Shown here: positions 56,795-64,000 of the stretch, in pieces
Layout of the letters: each line of letters begins with the position of its first letter
Position numbering within the stretch: the stretch's first letter is position 1
Assembly: GCA_948146395.1 (NCBI GenBank)
Contig: OX411548.1
Span: forward strand, 33,054,912 to 33,118,911
DNA from: Fragum whitleyi
Lineage: Eukaryota > Mollusca > Bivalvia > Cardiida > Cardiidae
Length of the DNA: 64,000 nt
Direction of reading: 5' to 3'
Program-made: the position numbers and the translations under genes
The notes under the pieces: model-generated
The model's input: the letters and a program-made list of their open reading frames with translations, nothing else
What the model was told of the DNA's origin: nothing
Database searches by the model: none

Positions 56795-56893
56795 TTGTTG
56801 AACAGCACGTTGAGTAACATTATCAGGGGATTGTGATTCTTTCAGTAATTGTAATATTTGTCCAAGGCCACTTTCCTCGGGCTGCCACGCCAT
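56795..56893 (-). CDS. TNPO1: Transportin-1 coding exon 1, distal copy
   Basis: It is identical to the proximal copy, including ATG and GTATCC donor. Being farther upstream, it is nearest to any original promoter. Either copy could be spliced to exon 2; the other would then lie in the 5' flank or in intron 1. Confidence 0.75.
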
Positions 56894-57280
56894 TTTGGAT
56901 TGCTCACTCAGCCGTTTCCGAAATTGTTACGAAATATCCTTTATTTCATTATCATCATTATTCTGAATATAACAGTTAATTGTATTATACCAAAAAACTT
57001 TATTTCTATTGTAATCCTTATAAGAGTAACACTTTAAAAGGCAAAAAATCCGACAAAAATATTCTCGTTCTTTCGCTCTGATTCAACCAGAGTCGTGTTT
57101 TCAGCACATCGTAAGAAATACAATACAGTATTCAATAGAAAAAAATGCCACGCTCGGATCCAACAGTGGCTCTTTAGCTCACTAGCACTCAAAGTAAGCT
57201 ATTGCGATCGGTCAATGAAACTCCTCAGTCTATCAGTCTGTAATCAGTTATCAAGATAGGTAAAAATTATTAAACAAGAG

Positions 57281-57324
57281 GCACCTGAGGGCCAGTATCG
57301 CTCCACTGGCAATTTCATAAAAAG
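57281..57324. repeat. Start of a pearl-like element
   Basis: AACAAGAGGCACCTGAGGGC and ATCGCTCCACTGGCAA resemble the 5' end of tandem-repeat elements. It is cut off by the retrotransposon tail at 57325. Confidence 0.4.
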
Positions 57325-58545
57325 TCTTCTACTTCTACTTCTACTTGGTACTCCCAGGCAATCAATACTGATTATTAATGAGAGGGATCACCTACCACCG
57401 GGTCATTGTTAGTAAAGAATTTGCGCTAAAAAGATAAAAGATTAGTGGAAAAGTATAAAATGATAAAAACAGGACTGAAGATACTACATATAGGATGCCG
57501 AGTCCAACCTTGAGGAGAATATGTCAAGGTTTGGACTAGACTTTACTTCAAATGGTAGGGAGTTAGGCGGATTGTTCTGGGAAAAAATGAGTTACAATGA
57601 TATTGAGTACAGGACTGTCGAATAAGGTAATTAAGGTTACGGGTGGGTGTTAGGTGGCTGTGGTCGACATATACTAGGCTATTCTTTGTCTTGTAAAAGT
57701 ATATGAGTGAGGAATGTATACGCCGTTGGTGGAGGGTCCTCCAATGTAGGGATTGTAGCATACTGGAAACACTGCTTGTAAAGTCGTAATTGTTATAGAC
57801 ATACCGTGCGGCGGCTCTTTGGATTTTTTCTATTTTGATGGAATGGGTTTTTTGCCAGGGGTGCCAAATAGAAGAGCAGTATTCAAGTTGGGGTCGGACA
57901 TAAGTTGTATAGGCTTTGGTCTTGACCTGCTGGTTTGATGTGCGGATGTTTCTTCTAATGAACCTGAGGTAGTTATTGGCCTTGACTCTGATGTTGTTTA
58001 TGTGATTTGACCAGTTTAGATCTTTAGTGATCGTCACCCCTAGGTATTTGGCAGCCTCAGTGGATTTAAGTTGGACGTTATGGAGCATATAGGGGAATAT
58101 TAAAGGTTTTCTCTTACGAGTTACTCTCAAGACCTCACACTTATCTGGGTTGAACTCCATTGCACAGTCTCGTTCCCATTTTTCCAGTGCTCTAAGATCA
58201 TTTTGGAGGATATTTGCATCTGAGATAGATTTCACAGTTAGATAGACAATTGTGTCGTCAGCGAAGAGCCTTGCTTTGCTTTTGATACAGGTTGGGAGAT
58301 CATTTATGTAGGCTAAGAAGAGGCAAGGACCGAGCACTGAACCTTGAGGGACACCCCAGAGAACGGGGAGGGTAGTTGATGATTGGCCATCAACAACTAC
58401 TCTCTGAGATCGATCTATTAGGAAAGATTTTATCCATCTTGATATCAGTGGATGGATTCCCAGCTTGTTTAATTTAAAGATGAGTTTGCTGTGATCGACT
58501 TTATCAAAGGCTTTACTAAAATCCATGACAATTATATCTGTCGAG
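57325..58545 (-). mobile_element. 5'-truncated non-LTR retrotransposon (Jockey/CR1-like)
   Basis: The element keeps part of its reverse transcriptase and its 3' end, and lacks the endonuclease and the 5' region. The 3' tail is a short hexamer repeat (GTAGAA, three times) at about 57327-57344, as in LINE groups that end in simple repeats and not poly(A). It lies upstream of the transportin gene in the same orientation. Confidence 0.85.
57543..58526 (-). CDS. Reverse transcriptase fragment of a non-LTR retrotransposon
   Basis: An open frame of 327 codons from the first Met. It starts inside the catalytic domain: DFSKAFDKV (residues 2-10) is an early conserved block, GVPQGSVLGP (58-67) a middle block, FADDT (88-92) the metal-binding active site, and AAKYLGV a later block. 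The C-terminal part has YVRPQLEYCSSIWHP, typical of the Jockey/CR1 side of LINEs. In-frame sequence continues about 8 codons upstream of the Met to a stop, so the N-terminus is missing. The frame is still intact, which suggests a recent insertion. Confidence 0.9.
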   Translation of the reverse strand: MDFSKAFDKVDHSKLIFKLNKLGIHPLISRWIKSFLIDRSQRVVVDGQSSTTLPVLWGVPQGSVLGPCLFLAYINDLPTCIKSKARLFADDTIVYLTVKSISDANILQNDLRALEKWERDCAMEFNPDKCEVLRVTRKRKPLIFPYMLHNVQLKSTEAAKYLGVTITKDLNWSNHINNIRVKANNYLRFIRRNIRTSNQQVKTKAYTTYVRPQLEYCSSIWHPWQKTHSIKIEKIQRAAARYVYNNYDFTSSVSSMLQSLHWRTLHQRRIHSSLIYFYKTKNSLVYVDHSHLTPTRNLNYLIRQSCTQYHCNSFFPRTIRLTPYHLK

Positions 58546-58806
58546 CAGCTTTATAAAATTCATACGGAAAAGGTCTGAGCTAATGCATAGTCAATTTACA
58601 TGCAGATAATTATCCGATCCCGAGGAAGTTTTAATGTATCTAAGAAAACAAGTAACTAATTTTGACTGTGATTTAGTCCAAACTGTGGCATCTATAAGAG
58701 AAATTAGTTTTGTCCTCCACAAGGGCGTAGCTCCCATTACGCACATTATGCAAGTGCTTAAAAGAAATAAAACCTCTTTCGAAAAATGTCCTCGATGAAT
58801 GATCAT

Positions 58807-58848
58807 AACATCGAAACTACAGCTTATTTAAGCTGTAGTTACGATGTT
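58807..58848. repeat. 20-bp-arm perfect-like hairpin
   Basis: The arms AACATCGAAACTACAGCTTA and TAAGCTGTAGTTACGATGTT pair with one mismatch around a 2-nt loop. It is not part of a family seen elsewhere in this window. Confidence 0.6.
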
Positions 58849-58974
58849 TTGATAATTCAGCAACGCTCAAATCATAGAAGGGGGGAGGGGACGAAGGCCA
58901 TTCACTTTTTGTCACAGTCCAAATATCGCCTTTATCCTATAGTCTGTAATGTTTGCCTTTTGAGTGCGTATTGA

Positions 58975-60055
58975 TTTAAAATTTCTAGTTACGCCTATAC
59001 TCAAGGAGGCTCCTTTTTTACATGATTTTGACTCTGATAGAAAATCTTTAAAGTATTTTGAAAAAAAAACATGACTTATTCTACAAAATATGTTTGGATT
59101 TTGCCTGCTTGTATAGGAGGAAAAACGTTTAAATATGACCTTTTGACCTTCATTTGACCCCTTTTTCAAAATCATTAGAGTATTAAAAAAAAGAATTATG
59201 TAAGGATCATATCTGTGAAATTTTGTTGAATTCTGCCATTTAATTTAGGAGGATATTTTTTCTTGACAAATGGCCGGATAGTGGTGGAACCTGACATTGA
59301 TGGATAGTAATAGGTCACCTTGAGCACCTCTTGCTCAGATGAGCTAGCATAAGGTCCATCGGGGCTTGAAACTCTCTATTGTCAATCATTTTTTAAGGCT
59401 TATCTGATATTTCAAGAACTTACTTGCTGCCAAGAGAACCCAATAATATTTGTTGACATTATCACAAAAACAAGATTTCAATAATTGAAATTCAGCAACA
59501 CCACCTTTCCTGTGTCTTCTGATACATTGTCCCAATTTTCAAAAGTGACAATTCCTATGACCATTCAATCATCCTGTGAAAGTTTGAAGAGAATCTGTTA
59601 ACATTTGTGGACTTTAATTGTGTAAACAAGATTTCATCAAGTGAAATTCTTAAATGAAATTACGTTAGGCCCCTTTTCCTTTGTTGAACAATGGATCATC
59701 CACTGTTTCAATTAGGACAATCCTTATGATCCTACATACATTGTGAGAAAGTTTCAAGAGCTTCAGATAATATTTGTGAACTTAAATACATAAACAAGAT
59801 AGCACTTAGTAAAATTCTTAAGTCTAATTCCATAAGGCCCCTTTTCTGGTCTTCTCTGACAGATTATCCCCATTTTCAATAGTGATAATCCTTACTAACC
59901 AACAATCATCCTGTAAAAGTTTCAAGAGAATACAATACTATTTGTGGACTTATTTGCATGAACAAGAAAATGTAAATAGACTGATGCACAGACAGATGGA
60001 CCAATAGACAAAGAAACACACCATTGCTATAGCTCTTCTGAGCTTCTGTAGATAG
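58975..60055 (+). repeat. Two adjoining tandem-repeat elements
   Basis: 58975-59345 ends with a hairpin-like GAGCACCTCTTGCTCAGATG. 59346-60055 has three units of about 180 bp sharing TGACAATTCCTATGACC-like, CAATCATCCTGTGAAAGTTT and TGTGGACTT words, with a GACAGATGGACCAATAGAC tract and CTTCTGAGCTTCTGTAGA at the end. No coding sequence is seen. Confidence 0.5.
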
Positions 60056-60134
60056 AGATAATTGACGGCCACTACAAAGATTGTTTCAATCTTTTAATTG
60101 CAAATCAAAAATATAAGAAATTTATTTTATTCAG

Positions 60135-62053
60135 GCAGACAACAGGCCTAAAAAGGCGAGTATTGCTCCACTACCATTTTCAAGTTTACGATCAAGCTCA
60201 TAAATATATCTTATTTGTAGACCTGTAGATTATCATCAAACATCAAGGGTATGATATCACTTAACTGCAATGTAATGTTGAAAGGGTAACATATTGGCAA
60301 TCATTCTGTAAGATAAGCATAAATCTGACATGGGAGATATGTTGAAAAGTATTTTTACATAAAGGCCCCTTTTTCCATGACACAAAACAAAATTTCATAT
60401 GAAGGACAGTTTGTGCAAGGTCACATAATGAGTAACATTTGTGGAAGTTTCAGGAAAATCTGGCAATAGAAGTAATAAAGAAATATTAAAAAAGTTTTTG
60501 TATTAGGTACACTTAAAAGGTAAAGGTAAGGTGAAAGTCTACAGTCTAATGAAGAAATTAATGGAATTTCATTGTATAAAATATAAGGTTGATAATCTAA
60601 TCAGTATTAATGAAGCATAATTGCCCTAGCTATAAGCATTCAGAAAATATATGCAAGTAAAAAGCAGTTGATTAAACTTTTAAAAATAGGTCAAGGTCAC
60701 AGGGTCAAGGATCTTGGTAACAGATTAAAGTCAATTATTTAATGAAGGTTGATATGAAGTATGATGAGGTAACAGCATTTGGAAAATATAATCAATTTAA
60801 TTTTTTTTTTTGGTTAAACTGTTTTTTGGTTACTTTTTTTTCTAAGTCTAAATGAAACACAAATACCCCTGAAACAGCATTTTTTTCCCCTCAAAAAATT
60901 GACCTTGACCTTTATGCATGACCTTGACACCTACAGATGTACATGACTGAGATCTTTCATCATGCCAATTATGAGAAAGGTTTTCTATAATATGCTTAAA
61001 TAAACTTAACAATGAAAGGTTTTTGGTTATGTTTTTAAGAAGTTTGCCCTTGACAGATGACCTTTACTTTGTCACATGACCTTGACTTTAGTACCAGCAG
61101 ATGCGGATCATTGAGATCTAGTATCATGCCAAATATAAACCTTGTATCTTGAATAGGCTGGAAGATATTGGCAATGTTCAGGTTTTTTTGTTAAGTTTTT
61201 GAGTTATTTGACCTTGACAGATAGCTGTGACCTTATTAATGACCATGCCTTTGGTACCAGTAGATGTGTATCATTAAAATCTATCATGATGCTAAATATG
61301 AGGCTTGTATCTTTAATTGGCTTGAAGATAGTGAAAATTATAAATTTTTTGGTTAAGATTTTAAGTTATTTGAACTTGACAGATGACCGTGATCTTGTCA
61401 CATGACCTTGACTTTGGTATCAGCAGATGCGGATCATTGAGAACTATCATCATGCCAAATATGAGCCTTGTATCTTGAATAGGCTTGAAGATAGTGGCAA
61501 TGTTAAGTTTTTGGGTTAAGTCTTGCAGACAGACAGACAGTCAGACATATGGACAATGGTAAAACAATATGCCCCTGATCTTTCGATATGGGGGCATAAA
61601 AAGATTAAGGTCAAAGTAAAATTGTAAAGGATAGAAAATACAAGCCAGTTAAGTTTTCTGGTTAAAGTTTTTTGGTTAAAGTTTTTTTTTAAAGTCTATA
61701 TAAGGTCAAGGTCAAATTGTCAAGGACCTTAGTCTCTGGTGAAAGCCTATTACCTAGTGAGTGTGTTTATAAAGTAATGATGTCCCTAGGAGCATTAAGA
61801 AAATATATTAAGCAGGTTAAAGTCTTTGATTAAAGATTTTTTAAAAGTGTCAAGGTCATTTTGACAAAGATGTTGGTCTCAAATGAAAGCCTATACCTTA
61901 ATGAGTGTTTCTATAAAATATAGTGCCTCTAGGATAAATATTGATAGAAATAAAATACATTAACCTAATGCGGAGGCCAACACCAGCGCTGATGCCAACA
62001 TCTGAGGGTATGATAATAGCTCTTCCGAGTCTTTTGTCCTGGGCAAGCTAAAA
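60135..62053 (+). mobile_element. Tandem-repeat element with a family B insertion
   Basis: It starts AACAGGCCTAAAAAGGCGAG (short palindrome) and ends with GATAATAGCTCTTCCGAGTC and GGGCAAGCTAAAAA, the usual end type. The family B element at about 60852-61603 has four core units, the longest B copy here, with GACAGACAGACAGTCAGACA near its end. Confidence 0.55.
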
Positions 62054-62154
62054 ATCTACCTGCCTAAATCATCAACACCTAACAATTTATTACAGGGTAA
62101 ATAATTCTTTGATTGTTTCAAAGTAATGTTGAATCCTGAATAGTAGTTTCAGAG

Positions 62155-63390
62155 AAGATATTTCTATACTTCCCAAAACGGGGCCCTTTTTAGCTAACCA
62201 GGCCACAATGTTCTCATGGTGAGCTTTTGTCCGTCATGCCCTATGGGTCAGATGCGTGGGTTGTTGTCAACAATTCTGTAAACATCTTCTCCTCAGTAAC
62301 CAATGGGTGGATTTCAACCAAACTAGGCAGAAATGTTGCTAGGCTGACCATCCTCAAAACTTATTGAAATTTTTGTTGGAACCCCAAATAAGGGTGTGGC
62401 AGTTCATGACTCTGAAAATTGTTAACATCTTCTTCTCAGTAACCAATTGGTGGATTTCCACCAAACCTGCTAGAAAATGTTCCTTGGGTGATCATTATCA
62501 AAATTTGATTTATGAAATTTTGATTGACGCCCAAATATGGGTGTGGCGGGGCAGGACAGTTTTTGACCAAGAAAACTTTAAACATCTCCACAGACATCTT
62601 TTTGCCGATTTCCACCAAATTTGATTGGATTATTCCTTAGATTATCCTTTGCAGAACTTCTTCGTGAACTTTTTTTACTACGAGAATTTAAAACATCTTT
62701 TCCTCAATAACAAATGGGCAGAATTCAACTTAACTTGGCCAAAATGTTCTTTGACAACCCTTCTCAAAACTGAATACTTAAAATTCAATTGGCACCCAAA
62801 TATGGGTGTGGTAGGGGCAGGGGGCAGTTGTTGACCCTGAAAACTTAAAACATTTTCTCCTCAGTAGCCAATGGACAGATTTCAACCAAAATTGGCTGAG
62901 ATTTCCCTTGATGACCATTCTCAAAGTTTGTTTGTGAAACTTTGATTGACCCCAAAATATGAGTGTGGCAGGGCAGGTAGTTTTTTCACTTTGAAATCCT
63001 TGAATGTCAAGATTCTCTCCCAAATAAATTGGGCAATTTCAAGTCAACTCTGCATGAATGTTTCTAGGATGACCTTTCTCAAAGCTTGTTTTTGAAATTT
63101 TGATTGACCCCTAAATAAGTGTGGCAGTTTTTCACTTTGTCTTTCTCTCCCAAATCAGTTGAGTAACCAAAGACTATTTTAACAAAAATTTGCCAGAATA
63201 TATCTTCAGTGGTCCTTTCCGAAAAATTGTTGTGGCATTCTGATTTGACCATAAATATGGGCATGGCATATAGGACTGATTTTCACTTCAACAACTAGGC
63301 AAATGTGGGGTATGTGAATTAAACTTTGCCAGAAAACTACTTGGGCTAGATCAACAGGACCAATCAAATCAGGCCAGTGGTGGTCCTCTT
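62155..63390 (+). repeat. Tandem array of about six 160-190-bp units
   Basis: Each unit has CTCCTCAGTAACCAATGGG, a TTTCAACCAAA block, a GACCATCCTCAAAACTT-like block and AAATATGGGTGTGGCAGGG. The unit spacing suggests the core of another pearl-like element; no coding sequence is seen. Confidence 0.6.
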
Positions 63391-63431
63391 GTTTGGTGAC
63401 TCAACAACCCATATTGTCAGCCTGGTCAGAA

Positions 63432-63678
63432 TTAATACTTGTCATGTTGAACCTGGAATATTCCTGCTTTGACAGGAGCTATAGACAAACATCAGCCTGC
63501 ACATATGTGCAGTCTGATGTTAGTCTACACCACCTGTTTTTCACTTTCAAACCAGAATTGTCAATAGATTTAGTTTTCCAAATAAAAATTGACAGACAGT
63601 TTGTACTTTCAGTGCTTTTTACCCTTTGATTTTGACGAATATTTTTAGCCAAAATGTATTCAGCATGACAAGTGTTAA
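63432..63678 (-). mobile_element. TTAA-flanked MITE, family 2 (inverted)
   Basis: TTAA lies at both ends, with CAGCATGACAAGTG at the right. It is 247 bp, the same length as two intact copies in the gene. Confidence 0.7.
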
Positions 63679-64000
63679 AAGATAATGAAAGAACATGTCC
63701 TAGGCATGATTCCTTTGAAGTAATGATGAATTCTAAATTGTGATTCCAGAGAAGAAGATTGTTTTATATTTTACCATATGGGGCCGTTTTTGGTGACTCA
63801 GCGGTCCATAGTGCCAATGTTGTCAGTCTGATCAGGATTTAAAGAAGGAATATGAAAAAGTAAGTCCTATTGTCCTAACCATCATTCCTGAGAAGTTTGA
63901 TTGAAATCTAACCAGTAGTTTCAGAGAAAATTGTTTTATATTTTATCATGTTTTATATTTTATCAAATGGGGCCCTGTTTTGGTGACTCAACAGCCTATG
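63679..64000. other. Right edge, no gene seen
   Basis: It has repeated words (GGGGCCGTTTTTGGTGACTC and GGGGCCCTGTTTTGGTGACT) that point to another tandem-repeat element running off the window. Confidence 0.4.

Noticed and set aside
62155..63390. CRISPR-like repeat array
   Set aside because: Units are 160-190 bp, imperfect and contiguous, without short repeats and unique spacers; it is a tandem-repeat element in an animal genome.

Overview
The window is a piece of an animal genome, most likely a bivalve mollusc. It is AT-rich, its genes are split by GT-AG introns, and it carries pearl-like rolling-circle elements with (ACGG)n-type microsatellites, tRNA-derived SINEs and many short palindromic elements, a mix typical of bivalves. 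The species call is inference. No sequence database was searched.

One protein-coding gene fills most of the window on the minus strand: a complete transportin-1 (karyopherin beta-2) gene in 21 coding exons, from the start codon at 56579 to the stop at 12587. The joined exons are 2673 nt, stay in frame across every junction and encode 890 residues. The residues known in the human 890-residue form to bind PY-NLS cargo (A380, D384, L419, I457, W460, E509, D543, I642, D646, W730) fall at the same numbers here. A GC-rich block at 11881-12105 may be a spliced 3'UTR exon.

Layout: 1-11880 is downstream flank made of tandem-repeat elements, a SINE and MITEs. 11881-56579 is the gene, with introns full of mobile elements; intron 3 alone is 12.7 kb. 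56321-56948 is a 314-bp tandem duplication that doubles the first coding exon. 57325-58545 is a 5'-truncated non-LTR retrotransposon. 58975-64000 is a run of tandem-repeat elements with no gene seen.

The most notable structures are: a 2.5-kb giant foldback in intron 10 carrying AGGTCA direct repeats; exon 16 flanked within about 50 bp by inverted copies of one element; a tandem array of partial exon 6 copies with their 5' splice sites; a three-LTR miniature retrotransposon (TRIM) in intron 1, itself interrupted by a 1.1-kb DNA element; a family of about 72-bp pre-miRNA-like hairpins; and several nested insertions whose pre-insertion sites can be read directly.
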